In this document: positions 27,401 to 41,600 of the stretch, piece after piece | Layout: each line of letters starts with the position of its first letter | Numbering within the stretch: position 1 is the stretch's first letter | Origin: Cardiocondyla obscurior | Lineage: Eukaryota > Arthropoda > Insecta > Hymenoptera > Formicidae | DNA: 64,000 nt | Direction: 5' to 3' | Assembly: GCF_019399895.1 (NCBI RefSeq) | Contig: NC_091870.1 | Coordinates: forward strand, 330,001-394,000 | The notes under the pieces: generated by a model | The model's input: the letters and a program-made list of their open reading frames with translations, nothing else | Told to the model about the DNA's origin: nothing | Database searches by the model: none | Translations under genes and position numbers: made by a program

Positions 27401-29766
27401 TTTTTTTTGCATCACGATTCCTCTCGCGCGAGATACGCGGAAGAGACATGGTGATCCAGCTGAAATTTCGTCGGTATACCGTTAGCGCACTCGATACTTT
27501 AATTTTCAAGTAATTGTCCGAATTGCCGTTGGCGTTATTTCTTCGGCAATAAAACTCCCGGTAATATCTTTATGCCGTCGTGAAATTTAAAGGCGATTGA
27601 AAGGCACTTGGACTTGAAGCACCGGCCATTTTCTTGCACCACATTCTCTCATCTAGATACGACATTTGCGGCGAAGAGGCGAGAGAGTGCTCCAGCGCGA
27701 GACGCAAAAACCTCTGCGGTTTGACGGTGCGTAGTGGCGAGGGGGGGAAGGGATAAAAAAAAAGAGCGGAATGAGCTGAAATTGCATTGAGCCAGGAATT
27801 GCAAAAGTCCGGCGTTAAGTAAAATCGTAAAATCTTTCTCTGGCGATTTGTCTCGGCGAGAAATCCGTTTTTCTTCGGAATTGCAATTTTGTATCTTCCG
27901 CATCCATCCTTCGATTAAAAAAAAAGGGGAAAAAAAAGAAAAAATCTATTCTTATACGAGAGAACGGAAAGGAATTCCGTATCGTGAAACAATCGCGTTC
28001 GATCCGCGTTAATCTCGCGACAATGTCTCTCGAGTCGGTCGAGCGTATCGCGGGCTTGTAATCTCGACGTCCCGCTCTGACATTTTGATGAATCCTCGAT
28101 GAAGGCTGGGCGCGACGATACGAGCTTTAATGAGCTACGTGGTCCCGGCGTCGCAGGGACCGTCGCGGAGGCCGAGATAAACCGGAGCGCATAGGCGCGA
28201 CGCGGTAAAACGTCGGGCTGGACAAAAGCCGTCGATTTACGCGTCGTCGAAAAGACTTGGGGCCGGTCGCTTTGTCATTTCTTTGTCGCGCGAACATAAT
28301 GCCGCGCACCGCGCGCGGCGAAGCGATCGAGTAAGAGTCGCATTCCAACACCGGCGGGATGATAAGCGCATACGTGTGCATTATCATCGTAGTTGCCAGC
28401 CGCGGGGATGCGGATCGGTACGGAGAGCCAGCCCGGCTTCTTCGGCCCCGGCACTGACCTTGGACGCGCGAACCTTCCAAGAGTTCGAAGCGCGCCGTAA
28501 AGCGAGTCGTTTTAAGAGCTCGCCGGCGGCGCGTTTCGCTTCTTCTCGTCGTCGTCGGCCGGCGGAGAAGCGCAGGGATGTACTCCCCAAAAAAGCGATT
28601 ACCAGGTCGCTCCAGCAGCAACTGCATCCGCGATGCATCCGAAATTGCGATCGAGTAACGCTTTGCTACGTGAACTTTCAGTCCGCTTCCGCGGACTTTG
28701 TACGAATCGGCTTACTAGACTAATAAAACGTGTATTTTACAATTTAATATCTGATAATTAATTAAATTAATAATATAATCGGTAAACGTAGTTTAAATAG
28801 TATTAATAGAGTGCTTATTCAAGTATTGTGCTTTCAGGATTTACTTTCCTTCGTAACGAGTCTTCTTACCACTTATTGTGGCTCTGTGGAGAATCTTGCG
28901 GTCTACGTAAGCGCGGTGAAATTAAGACAAGGGATTAAAAAAACGTTGCGGTCGAAGAGGATACAAGATACACTTCAAACCTGGGAATATAATAACGCAA
29001 ACTTGGCACCAGGTGCATCCCAATCCGACTACACTCCTGCGAAAGAGAGTGCAGGACGAGTTTCTAGCAGCTTCAACCAAAGAATACAAAGTCACAAAAA
29101 GTTCTAGTCATGCTCTCGTCCGCCGATCGTCTCCCGGTAACGTAAAATTTATTTCGAAAAATACTCCGCTCAAAGTAGCTTATGGAATAAAATACATAAA
29201 AGCGTAATGTTACGCGCTATTATAAAGATCTTTGTCATTTTTGTTTCAGGTTGAATTTTTCACACATATGCCTCACGGCAACAAAAGCCGCAAGATTAAT
29301 GACGCTGCGCGCTTGATAGTCGCAAGATTTCAAGTCATTACCGAGCCATTCATTTGTAATTCCCCTGTCACTTGAAAACCGATTGCGTTTATTAGGCAGG
29401 TGTTAACTATCGATGGGCCGAAGTTCAAGACGTCTGTTGTCGAAGCTGAGGAAGACTAAGACGAGAGGGGTGAAAGCACCCGGCGGGCCCAGGCTAATCA
29501 AGCTCGCCGCTGGCGGTATTACCGCGGTAACGATAATTGACGCTGAAAATCGCCATCTGCGCGGCATCGATCTCGCGCGATCCTGAGGAGCAGAGGGAAC
29601 GTCTTCCCCGGGCGATCTCGCGGAGTCATCGAGCGGCGGCTGCCGCAGCGGTGGTGGATGATCGTTTCGCGCCCGCTCGCGGAACACAATTCCTGGACGG
29701 CTTCGATGGAAAGTTGGCCTGCGTTGCTGCTGCCCGTCGGCCGTGCCATAGGAATTTCAACGGGGA
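21469..29766. other. CpG-rich divergent spacer between GLMP and the cuticle gene
   Basis: About 8.3 kb between two divergently transcribed genes. The part next to GLMP (to about 22.6 kb) should contain its promoter. The composition is strongly CpG-rich through 22.6-29.7 kb, and the ORFs found are basic, proline-rich and overlapping. The longest, 276 codons at 26540-27370, translates a TACC repeat and is not credible. A 98-codon ORF at 28811-29107 follows a CAG acceptor-like site but shows no known motif. No gene is called. T-rich tracts occur at 25792-25820 and 27380-27408. Confidence 0.55.
27157..27223 (+). repeat. (TACC)n tetranucleotide repeat
   Basis: About 16 imperfect CTAC/TACC units with a few substitutions (CCCACC, TATCAACC, TACTTACC). 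It is a microsatellite in the spacer upstream of the cuticle gene. In translation it yields a Leu-Pro-Thr-Tyr repeat, which explains a long spurious ORF. Confidence 0.9.
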
Positions 29767-29778
29767 TATAAGTATAAG
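29767..29778 (+). promoter_or_regulatory. Candidate TATA box of the cuticular protein gene
   Basis: Two tandem TATAAG hexamers lie about 110 bp upstream of the start codon at 29884. Insect cuticle genes commonly have TATA promoters, with transcription starting about 30 bp downstream, which would put the start near 29795-29805. This is a position and motif argument only. Confidence 0.45.
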
Positions 29779-29883
29779 AACGCGGAGACGGGGAGTCGAT
29801 CGCGGTAGTGTGAGGCACAAACGCGCCACGGCACCACACCCAGTGTGCCCATCGTCGCGACAACGAGGAACAACAACGGGACC

Positions 29884-31108
29884 ATGCGCGTCGCGGTGAT
29901 CGTGAGTACCTTATCAGTCGTCCAAGTGTTCTCCGATTGCACGCCACCCTCCCGACTCGCCTCCTCCCGGCCATCCCGCGTAAATCACTTTATTGCGAAT
30001 TAGACGGAAAGCTAGTTCTTACAGGGTGAAATTTTCTTACCGCTTCTACCCCGCGAAAATGACTCGTTGATTAGGAGGAAATTAAATTTTACTAGCCCAC
30101 TCAAATCTTCTTCCCTTAAAATTGAAATTAACGTCGCGAATGTTTAAACGTCTTCTTTATTTCGGTCTGTCTCTCTGTCAGTTCTTTTCCCCATATCCCT
30201 TTTTTTTTTCGACACCGTTAAACATTTAATTTTATTAATTTTATTAATTTCATTAATTATTTTTATTATTACTGCCGATTAATTTTTTATCATCGTTATT
30301 AAAGCTGCTTCTTCATGATTATTCCTTACGTGCTTCCTTGGACTACTTTTTGTAATTTCTAATATAAAGATACTATTATATCGGGATAGTAATATCCTTA
30401 AAAGCATTCTAGCAATTACACACTTCGCAAAATGTCGCTTTTACATATTTCCACCGATATATTCTATTACTCGGCGCAATCAAATCTTACGTAATATATC
30501 TATCGAATATTTTGATTGCGTAACGTCGTGTTTTATTACAAGCCTATCATAATTAATATCTGTTTGACTCTCTTTTTCGTATCACGTCGCGAAATAAATT
30601 ACATAACTGTCCAGCAATTTTATCTTTCGATATTACATAAAATTAAGAATAACAGGTTGTTCACGTCTTTCCTTTTTAAAGAAATATCTTCTCCCGCGGC
30701 AACTTTTTTTTTTTTTCTTTTTAATTCGTCGCATCGCGAAATCATGCTTAACTTTCTTCCGCGCTTGACCTCACCTGTCTCGATCGCTTTCATCTTTTAA
30801 CCCTCGAGTGGCACGGTAGGATTTCAGCGGCGTGAGTGGCACCAGGCCGCGCAAGATATTTAAATACTGGCAACACGAGTACGCAGAACCGATAATTCAC
30901 GTGCATTTTTTAAGCAAAATAGTTCAGTTGACGAGAGCGAGAGAACGGACTGTCGCAATACAATTTGCGCGTGAAACGCGAACGTACGCATTGCGAATAT
31001 ATGTCCATCATTACGAATACGTTCTAGCTTGTCACTTATTTAAATGGGAGGAAGAAATGCAAGGGAAAACGTATAGATGAATACACTTTGCCTTGTAAGT
31101 ATGTTTAC

Positions 31109-31141
<33 letters not shown>

Positions 31142-34100
31142 AAAATATTACATCGATTATTTTTCGTACTTATTTTATCGTACGATTTTTCGAATCGTGA
31201 AAAATGTAATGCAATTCATTGACGCGGCAGGGAGGGTGGGTTGTACTTTTACGAGGATTTCACCAAGAGCTGGCCGCGTTTGTTCCTCAGCCCTTCGCTT
31301 CTCCCTCGCGAAGAACGTGCCCGGGAACTCGCGCGCTCCGGTCGACATTGCAAAGGCCGAAAATCGCAAGTGAAAGCGTATGGCGAGGAAAGTCGCGGAC
31401 AGATTGCTTTACTCTATTTCACTTAAACCGAGTCGGTGCACGCGTGCTTCGACTCGGAACCGGCGTAAAGAAACGGGCTCGACTAACTTGGCTCGGTCCC
31501 GTCTCGCCGGCGGTGCATTCCAACTATCAGCGTTGCGCGTATTGTTAAAATCTGGTCTAACGCGCTATTATCCAGCCGACGTAACTCGGCCAGTTGAAAC
31601 ACGATTGAGTTTGATTCTCGTAATGCCGTGTTACAGCTAGGAAAAAAAAAAAAGGAAAATTATTATTTAACGATCTTCCTGCTGCACGCGCCGCGAATAA
31701 AAAATGGAATTAATTCGGGCTCGCGATAAGAATAAAGAACGAAAGCGAGAATAGCCGGATCGGCGAGTGATTTTAATTTCGCGGTTTCTACTTTTCAACG
31801 CATTGCGCGTAACGTCCGTCCACTTTTCGCACTTCCCAATCAACTCGCGCCTGGCCCGGCCCGTCGCTTAAATGTCACGCTGATTAAACGGAGTTACGCG
31901 CGGCACTTATGCGGGATGCCTGCACCATGTGTAGCACCCCGCGCGACTTAAGGCCGAATCGAAATCACTTTCTCTTTTCTCTCGGCACGAGACGAGGCCG
32001 ATTTTGCGTATGTATGTACAACGGGGCAGCACCCGGCCGTCGCTCGTTAATGCCGAGCGCAAAACCGGAATAATGCCGCACGCTCTGGAACGTGTTTCGC
32101 GTAACGCATTACGATCGTTGCCGTTCATTGATTCCAAACATCTCGATATTGCGCCGATATCTTTCTTTCTTTTTATTTCTTTTTATTTCAGTAATGATTA
32201 TTATTAGCGGTAGCACGAGAGTATTCGTACTTGAAATCCCCGACGATTTATCGGTGAAAACCCACCAAGAGATTTTAACGACCGTCGTGCGATAAGAAAT
32301 TATGGGCCATGTATCGTGGATGATTAGCACGCGATTTCAAGAGCGCGATACGTACCAGTTCATTATCACGTTTCCTTCGGGAAAATCACGTCAGGAATCC
32401 CGATATGAAACAAGATCTTTATGTACGACTTGATGTAATTACCGCTTGTCGTAATGATCTTTTTTCGGCCGGCCGTTCTCGGTACAGCAGAGAGTCTTTA
32501 ATTGAACTAGGAACCAACGAGGTATTTTTTTCTTTTATTTAAACGCTCGATTGAACGTTTCGATCGTTAATATCTTATATTCGATTAATATTCCATGGAA
32601 TGGCAAAACGAAATCGAAAGTGCATAATTAATTTTTACAAGTTTCTTTAAAACGAAAGAATAATAGAAACGACAGCCAGGATATGGCTCGCCGATCGTTT
32701 CTTTGATTCTGCAACAGTTTTCGTGCCTGAGGGTGTGATTTGTAATCGAAGCTCTTCTTTTCAGTTGTTGGTGTGCGCCGCCGCGTATTGCACGGCGCAA
32801 GAAGGATCGAAGCCGGCGCCGATCCCGATAAGGGCAACTCGCTATCAAAGATTGCCACCCCCACGGCCAGGCGGTACCGGACCGGCGTTCCCTAATCAAC
32901 GTCTTCGTCGACCGATCTCCTTCAAGTAATTCCTTCATCATTAATCATACAGACATGATTCATTGCCCGTAAAGCTCGGAAAGATTTGATCAATAAGCTC
33001 TTCGGGTTTGCTTCAGTAAATTAATTTTGACAAAATTCTTTTCATTTTTCTTTTCACGGAGCGTTTTACGAACGTTCGTAATATTATCTTTGAAGCTTAA
33101 CGTCGCGATCGTTAATCACCTGCGCGTTTCGGCACGAGCTAACTATCCGAACTATTGGAAAGGTAGGAAAACCAGTTTCGGCGACGCGCATATCTCTGCG
33201 AGAGATATTAAATAATTTGAGTTCGACGCTACGTTCGTGTACTTTGTAAGTAGGAAGTGCGAAACTGCCAATGTGCGAAATATATTTGAGAAAAGCGCAA
33301 AGTTACGCAATACGGGGTACGAACCTATCGCTCCCGAACGGGCTTGCAAATTGAAACAAGAAAGTCCGAATGCCGTTCCGTGCGAGTGACTCCGTAGATA
33401 CGTAAATGGACATTTATTTAATGCAAGGTAACCGGTAAGAAGCAAAATAGTCTTGGTATTTTCGCGCATTCCACTTTCTGCATTTTAAACGATAAGGCAC
33501 TTCAGAAAAATGCAAAATATTTCTCCGTAACGCGCAGACTGTTAATCGCGAGTGTTGGTGTAAAATTGCAGACCCCGGGCAGGGCTTGGAGATGACGCTC
33601 CCGGAACGTTACGTCCTTTCCGGCCGAATTTGCCGGTGGGTGGGCCTTCGTTTCCTCATCACGTGAAACCAGTGAACGAGGAACCCGAGGAAGAGGAGAA
33701 TCTGTCGCGTGATTCCACCCGCGAGGACGAGGACTCGCGAGATCAGAGCCAGGAGGCCAGAAACCAGGACAGCGAAGAGGAACTGAGCGAAGAGGTGCCG
33801 CGTACGATCCAAAATCTACCGCGGCCGCTTCCAATAGCCCCTGGACCATCCCTGGCGTACCGATCACCTCAGACGGTGACTCCGAACGTCAGGGTGAGTC
33901 CTGCGACACCTCCGCCACCACCGCCGATTCAATATCGCCCTACACCCCCGCCACCGCCGCCTATCCAGTATCGCTCAACACAAAAGCCGACTAAGGCCCC
34001 GAGGAAGCAGATCATCGAGGAGATCACGTATCAGCAACCGATCAAGCCGCCACCCAAGCCGGTCAAACCATCTCAGGCTTACGAAATCCGCGGCAAAAAG

Positions 34101-34893
34101 CCGGTGGCGCAGGTAGATTCACCAAGTACATCCTTTAAAAATGATAGACGTCTACTTATTTCATTAACTTCAACTTGATTCTTTTATCTTATTGTTAATT
34201 ATTATGCAATTAATGAAATTTATATTTAAATAAAAATATGTTCCTACGATGAATTGAATTACAATCCGAAAGCACGATAAAATTGACAGTTTTGAGATCG
34301 AAAGGAGAAAGCCGGAATTATTTGGCCGGCGTGCTCCTTTTTCTCCCGAGATAGCGTCGTATAACTCATAAACGCGGCCAGAGGAAACCTGTTCTCCTCT
34401 TATGCAACGGCCCGGTCAAATTTGTGAAATGACAATCCTGTTTTTCACGTGCTCATTATAAACAAGTCATTAAAACCACCTGAGACAATCAGAGAACTTC
34501 GAGTAGAGAACTCATTGTTAGTTAGGATTAAATCTTAAGATATCTAATAACGTAATGAATAATATTTTACAGATTATCAGGCGATATCGGCATGACAATG
34601 CAGATGGTTCTATTACGTGGGGATTCGAAAACGATGACGGATCGTACAAGGAGGAGACGATCGGCGTGGATTGCATAACGAGTGGAAAATATGGATACAT
34701 CGACCCGGACGGTATCCGACGCGAATATACATACGAAACGGGAATCAAATGCGACGAGCAAGAACAGGAGGACGAAGACGGCTTTGTAGATTACCAAGAG
34801 AACAAGCTAGTGCTTCCGGACGGGAAAACTATAGACCTCTCGTCGATGGGCAAAAAACAAGCGCGCCGGCCTCAGTTCCAATATAGAAATTAA
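29884..34893 (+). CDS. RR-type (chitin_bind_4) cuticular protein
   Basis: A four-exon gene for a secreted structural protein of the cuticle, 346 residues. Coding exons are 29884-29901, 32765-32925, 33572-34112 and 34573-34893. The first exon encodes only six residues (MRVAVI) and a 2.9-kb intron splits the signal peptide (MRVAVILLVCAAAYCTA), a layout typical of insect cuticle genes. The middle has an acidic segment (NEEPEEEENLSRDSTRED), then proline-rich repeats in which PPPPPPIQYR occurs twice, then a PPKPVKP stretch. The chitin-binding RR domain lies at about residues 252-300 in the last exon, with GSITWGFENDDGSYKEE and GKYGYIDPDGIRREYTYE as core. Two cysteines flank it (VDC and IKC), which is unusual because most RR proteins lack cysteine in the mature chain. 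The C-terminus is acidic then basic. The exact CPR orthologue is not assigned. Confidence 0.88.
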
Positions 34894-36888
34894 GGGAATC
34901 GAGACTCACATTTTATATACTTTCGCCATTGCCCTTGTCGCGCTTAATACATAATTATAAGACGGTAAGAGTATAAGTTTCTTAGGCTAAACTAGATTTA
35001 AATAAATTAAAATATCGAAAAGTTAACGACACGAAGAAGGCGTATAAATCTATCTAAGATTATTAAGTGTAAATTAAAGTTAATAAATAAAATAAAATAA
35101 TAAACCAAGATATTATTAATACCAGCTTAGAATAATTTTATCTTCAAAAACACACTAAACTTAAAGCAATTTTCTATAATATAAATCGCTTAATTTAAAT
35201 GAATATTTAACCTGAATATTCTTCATACACTACACGTCAAAATGATTGAATAAATACATTTGCAAAAATAACGCGTGAGCTTATTCGTAACATGTCCATA
35301 ATATTTTACGGACATTTTGACAAAACCCATTCGTTTCGCATTAAAAAGGAATCATTAGCGAACCGAATTTCACATTCAAGAAACAACAATCAATCATTTA
35401 TTTCGTTGAATACATTTATCGACGTTGAAACTTTATTTCGCCGATCATTATATTATGCATATTTAATATCCACGTTCAGATCTCTGTTAGAGTTAGATCT
35501 CTCAAACCTTAAATTATTTTTAATTAGACATTGATATTAGTGTATACCGTATTGTGTACATATCGATGTTGTACCAGAAGATTCGAGCCTGAATGAAGAT
35601 AATAAAACTAATAAATATATACAGTTTACGTGAATCGTAGGCAGAGTCTATGTCTCTGCAATACATCATAATAAATTATACTCGACTGTGACATAGAGAA
35701 AATCTCGTGAGCGTCATCTTGCAAGATTACGTATGCCGAGTAATGCGATATGATTCGATATGACAAATGCGGCAGGTATGTTCCTCACGAGCCAAGTAAC
35801 GCGTCTATTATTTCGTGTTTGTATACGTAATCACACTACTATACTTTCTTGCGTCCCCTTGTACAATTCGCGTAGTTATACTGCATGCTTGATCCCTCCC
35901 CGTGTGTTAAGGGCTTGCAAAGAGCAATGTCGAACAATCTAAGAAATCTAAACGACAGTCTACAAAGACTACGTACGACGACGATAACGAGGAAAAAATT
36001 CTCTCAGTATAATTTTCATTTTTGCATACTCTGTTCTTGTTTGCAAACGATCGAATGCAATGGATAGTCATCTTATATAAAAATGTCACTTTCCATTAAA
36101 TCACTGATACATTCACCTGCTTCTTTAAAATGTAAATTCTTGGACATAGATTTATGAAACCGGAAGTGTCTCGTTAGCAGAAACGTAGAAAACAATTGCT
36201 GAAGATAAAATAGACCGATCCGGTTGCGAACAAGAACCTAGAGGATTAAAATAGAACTAGCAGTCGCAACGGCACTCGATATTGCGTTAAAATGCACCCG
36301 AGCATCGTCGTTTACCACTACTACGATGCTTGGAGTGTAGTTTTGGTTCCAACAATAATTTAAGATACGGATTCAACAACGTTTACAGACTTGTTACGCA
36401 TATACATATAAGATATATATATGTACATATACGTACACATACATCATCGCATAAGTAACAGTCGATCGAAAGCAAAAACGCGGCAAATATTATTACAAAA
36501 TATTAACAATCGTTGTTCGGCGGTGGATAACGCGCGCACGCAGCCGCGTTGCTCTCATCTTGTTAGAATGTAAGTTAATACTAGTGCGTGGTGTAGATTA
36601 TTGCCATGTTACAGAGTACAAAAAAAAAAGAGACAAAAAGAAAGTCGAGTGTACATACGCGGACATAGATAAACGAGTGTACGCACGTACGTGCACACGG
36701 TTCGCACGCGCATCATGTGTGCCGCATTGACGTTCCAAGAGGAACGTATGAGAAAAACGCGCTGAAGTTACAAAAAGGGCTGGCCCCACACAAAGGTAAC
36801 GATATGTGTCGATCGATCGGCTGTTCCAGTGACAGTCGATCGACCGGAGTGGTCCATTCTGTCGTGGGCCCTCTTCTCTCCTGAATAT
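34894..36888. other. Convergent 3' flanks of the cuticle and MARVEL genes
   Basis: AT-rich DNA between two genes that end towards each other. A plus-strand AATAAA cluster at 35082-35100 is the likely poly(A) signal of the cuticle gene. The MARVEL gene's 3' untranslated region would enter from the right, and minus-strand AATAAA words occur (for example around 35396), but the end cannot be fixed. No ORF here has protein-like character. Confidence 0.55.
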
Positions 36889-38616
36889 CTAATACGCCGG
36901 ACTGGTGACGGTGGACACTTGTTTCGGCGTGTGCTGGCCCTGCGCCAAAGCTCCGCTCTTCGCTGCTTTAAACTTCAGCCAGGCGTCGTAGCCATACACC
37001 ACCATTGCGCAAAACCCGAAGAACTACAGATAGATTTCAGTATTATATACACCGCAAAGCGTATCATTTGACTACTACTTCAAAGTAACAAAAGCTGAGC
37101 ATCAAAAACCTCTAATAGGCAAACTAAATTTTATAAACTATTTTTTTAATATTACTTTACGGCTATTTAGGTATCATTTTTGGTTTTTACAAAATAATTG
37201 AAATATCTACCGATTTTCTAACACTTAAATTAACATAGAACGGAACAAATGATATGCCCAAAGGATCATAAACAGAATTCTTACCGCGGCAACCCCAAAA
37301 GCCTCCGTATAACGTGCGTAGTCGGCTGCGAGGGAAGCGGCCAGTAAGTAGAAAAGGGTCCATATTGTGCAGAATATAAATTCCTGAAATACACCAAATT
37401 TCGACATTTCGATGCATAATGAACAGTAAATGGTAATAAAGAAAGTTTAAGCGCAGCTAAGTTTTATTAAAACGTGCAATTTGTTAAAGTACCACGCGAC
37501 ATTAAGGCACGCGCCTACATAATGCCACACGTAATCTCGATATTTTTAAAAGGTCAACCTGATTATTAACGATCTTCGGTTTAACATCGACTGCGACTGC
37601 TCTCGTTACGTCGCGATCGATCGCTCACCCGTGAGCATAAAAGTCCAAAGCGGCAAGTCAATTTTTACATTCCTACGCATGTAGAAACTTTCTAGCAGGC
37701 TTTCACTCCCCGTTCTTGTTACATATATCTATATTATACTGGTATTATCGAATGCAACCTGTTTTCTATGCTACTTATTTGTTCTTATAGATGTTTATTT
37801 TAAACGCAAAGTAAGATAAAGAGCCTTGCAAACGAGAGACAGCTGTTTCATAGCGAGCTACGGAAACGATTATTAACTTACAATTTTAAGCCAAGGGATT
37901 CTGGAAAACTTTTCTACAATGTGGAACAGATAGAGAACGAGCAGTATGCCCGTGAACCAGAAGCCACCCATGGCCACGGTATTGAACCATCCTCCCCGGC
38001 TATGGTTGCTGTGAGTCGACACCGTTATGCATATAAAGCCCAAGAGGTTTAATACCTGAAAGAAGACCCGGGCGCGATTATCATTCATGAAAATTCTCTG
38101 CTGCGCAGCTGAGCGAACACGCATTGTGCACAAATACAAAGCCCGACGGTTCTTGCAACCGTCGTGAGAGATTTAAGAATTCATTATAGCTCGTGACGCA
38201 ACTTGGACGCTTTATACCGGCAGTCGTAATCCTAATTCACGGTAGACACAAGCACATTTTGTAGACGATAGTTGAGGTAATGTATTTAATCGACCCAGTC
38301 AAAAATGGTCTTAACAATTTTCCAGGGATCTTCTCGATAATTCTTTTTATTAATTAAAATAGTAAGAATTTGCTAAATTTTTTTTTTATTAATTAATCGA
38401 CTTTTAAATCGAGTGTTAAAATTATTTTTCAGAATAAAATTGCTATAAAATTGTGCGAGTGAAGAATAAATTCGTACTCACCACTTGGACGATTTTTAAC
38501 ATGCCAGGATATGTTCTCGCATAGGATGGATCGAATCGCACGTTAGGCTGAGTCGTCGTGGTGGTAGTCGTCACGGTGGTCGTGGTGGTGTGCTGCCCCG
38601 GGAAACCTTGATCCAT
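36889..38616 (-). CDS. Four-transmembrane MARVEL domain protein (CMTM4/8-like)
   Basis: A four-exon gene for a 180-residue integral membrane protein. Coding exons are 38482-38616, 37882-38055, 37285-37383 and 36889-37023, all in frame with GT-AG introns. The N-terminus is cytoplasmic and threonine-rich (12 Thr in 13 residues between positions 10 and 22). Four hydrophobic segments follow: about 39-58 (MLKIVQVVLNLLGFICITVS), 70-95 (FNTVAMGGFWFTGILL and on), 103-126 and 133-152. The gly-rich loop SNHSRGGWFNTVAMGGFWFT and the short basic tail resemble CKLF-like MARVEL proteins, which act in membrane trafficking and vesicle membrane apposition. The precise orthologue is not certain. An AG acceptor at 38631 just 5' of the ATG suggests a further upstream untranslated exon. 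A MARVEL identity is well supported by topology and length; the function is inferred from family. Confidence 0.82.
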
Positions 38617-38630
38617 CGTCTTGGGTTATT

Positions 38631-41600
38631 CTAAAACTGTAACGCAACAACAACATGTAGTACACAATGGTGCTTGCTTTGCAAATCGCCGCTATCGAGA
38701 GATCCGATATACGCGAGAAAGGCGGCGATTTCTCTTAAGGGTGCGTCACGTGCGGTTGACCGAGCATCGACCGAGCCGCGCGAATAAAATCGCTCAGGAA
38801 TTATTAAATATGGACCTTAAAATAAAGCCCACCGCTTGTGACGTTTGTCGAACGCGCGAGCTCTCATATGCGAGACACGTCGAAGCGAATTCGCGTCTTG
38901 AAAAGAGCTCCTCTCAAATCTTTCTTCTTCCCGAGGTTTTCATTTCGAGAACTGAATAATCTCAGGTTCCTGACAAGAATGGAAAAGCTAGTGAGCGATA
39001 TACTTTCGAAACTGGCTGCTTGAGATGCAAAATAATTTTTGCATAAAAAGAAAAAAAAAAACAGCCGGGAGAGACGTGCTTATGCAACTTGCACATAAGG
39101 GATGTAGGAAAAAATAGCACATGCTCTGATATTTACTATCGTATCCAGTACTATCGATTGCGTTTGAGCGACTTGCCAGTCTGGTTATAATTAGATGCAT
39201 GAATCGCAAATATGCATATTTCGTGCATTATTATTTTAACCCTTTAATTGTCGAGCTATTTTTCGTAATAAATAAATCGATACATGCTATTATGAGAGAA
39301 ACTAATATAAAATAACTAATTTATGCTTAATTAAAATATATATCTATGTGCATATAAATAAAACATTATTTTAAAGTAATATTAGAGACTTCAGATATAA
39401 ATTGAAATATTAATAATAATATCAGAGCACGTTTTCTTTGTCTTATCATTAGATTTTTTTTCTATATTTAATTTTATCGATCATTCGTTTCCCCTTTTAA
39501 AAACTTTATGCAATAAATAATATTATATAATAAAATAATCCAGATAAATATAAGAGTTTCATTGGCATTGACCAAAATGACGTCTCTTCTAATTCGTGAT
39601 TCTTTTTAGGTTCCCACAATTAACGCTCATTAATACGAGATCAGATAGCGCGAGAAAATAGCGAAGGGAGAATGCTGGTCGCCGGAGATGTGCGCCGTGT
39701 CGAGGGACAAGAGGGAAAATGAAAACGCGGATCGATTGCGAGAGCTATCGTGCAGGCGTAAAAGGCGTAAACGTGTTTGCGTCGGCGATAACGACGCGAT
39801 TGATTGACGCGTCTGGATTGTGCCTTCAGTCTCGACATTACCGAAATCGTTCGTTTCGCATCGAAAGGACCAGGATGAAAATCTCTTTATTTTATCTGGA
39901 CGGATCTTAAAGAGAAAATGTTCCGAAGCGGTGCCGTCCACTGGAGAAATGGGCTTCTCAAAGACACTTAGAGATTCGGGTTAGAGACCGCGGCGTCTCG
40001 CCTGTTATGTCACTTGAGATGCGTGCCACGGGAATTACTTAATCTTGCAGCGTGAGGTCATCCCGACTGGAAATAGACGGTGACAGTTCTCTTGTAGTAG
40101 AACGACAACGCGAGGTGCAATCCCGTACACGTGGTCGTTAAAACCTTCCACAAAGCGGGAAAATGGAACAAAAGCTTCCACAGATTCAACAAATGCCGCG
40201 TTTGATCGAGCGTTCATAACGCGTCACGTCGTCTTCGAGCTCTAAAATCATGAAAATTTATTATTATCTTATTAACAAATGTATTATTTTGCAATAAGAG
40301 ACGAGCTTTTCAACTAATTTAATTAAATTAATCTAGCGCGTATGTGGAGTTAGTTAAAAATTAATTTGTTGAATATTCAAGATTTAGAGAAAGAAAATTC
40401 GCTTCTAATCGAAACCTTGTATTAAATTATTAATGATTAATGACCGTCTATGAATTCCATGTTTCATATTTCATCGATGAATCCTCTTGTATTGTTGCTC
40501 ATGCTTCACAAGCAGAACGCGAGTTGCTTCTACCGTCATCGGTTTAAAATTATAGTGCGATTTATCCCAGGCAGTACAGCTTCACGGAAATGGCGATCGA
40601 TTCAGGCGGCAGAACCTCTTGCCGCGATACTTTATCTAACTGTACAATTCATGCCTACAATCCAGCAAGTTAATCCTCCGTAACGGAGTTTTTTCAATTT
40701 ATTAAAAAGAAAAAAAAGTAATTCAAATAAATAAATTGGCTGAGTAAAAATAAAAAATTGATCAAATTACCAAGTTACTTAATAGGTTCAGGTGCACGGC
40801 GAAACTTGAAGCCACGTGGGTGTTTTAGAGGCGTTAATCCAGGATTAAGTTAATTGAATTTTGACCAAGCGCAGTTCACCCAAAGCGAGAACCGCGGATC
40901 GAAGGTGCGGGATCGCGTCTCATCTCTCGACTGGAAGGAAATATCTCGGCGGGAGGTGTTGTGAAGATGGAGTGCATGCAACGTGGGTGGTGGAGAACTA
41001 TCATTGTTGTCGCAACCAGACGAATCTAATGACACGCCGAGAGACCACGGAACTCTCTGCCAATTCTCTTTAGAATTAAATTTGAAATAATCTGAAATTT
41101 CATAAGAATAGGTATAAATTTAACGGGGAAAAAAAAGAAAAAAGAAAAAAAAGAAATTAAATGTACAAAAACAGAAAAAATATATACATATATGTATATA
41201 TAAACGAAAGAAGCACACACCTTAAGCGTTACGGAGCAATAACGATGACCTAGACCTTTAAAATAGAACTACGTGCGTGCTGAAAAATTTCAAGGATCGC
41301 TATGCGGTTAATACAATTATCTCTGATTAATCCAATATCGTCTTAAGGAATGTTAACAATTGCAAGATGCGTCACGCGTGCATAATCTCGATGACGATCG
41401 AGCGGTCAAGCTGCTAAGTAAACAAATCTGAAATGTTGCCCAAGAGAGGAGTCTTTTTACCACGACGGATCTGTCCACAGCGACCTCGCTCATTCATTAC
41501 CGCTCGCGCGGGGAGCTACGCCCCGCGTCGTTCTCTCCCACACTCGGAGGCAGAGGGGAACGGAGCGGGACGGCGTCTACGCGATTACGCGACTACGCGT

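Noticed and set aside
28811..29107. 98-codon plus-strand ORF after a CAG acceptor-like site
   Set aside because: The translation looks less repetitive than its neighbours, but shows no recognised motif and no matching upstream or downstream exon. Too weak to call.
31112..31141. 30-base A tract as a retrotransposon tail
   Set aside because: No target-site duplication or retrotransposon-like sequence precedes it, and similar A/T tracts are scattered through the whole window.
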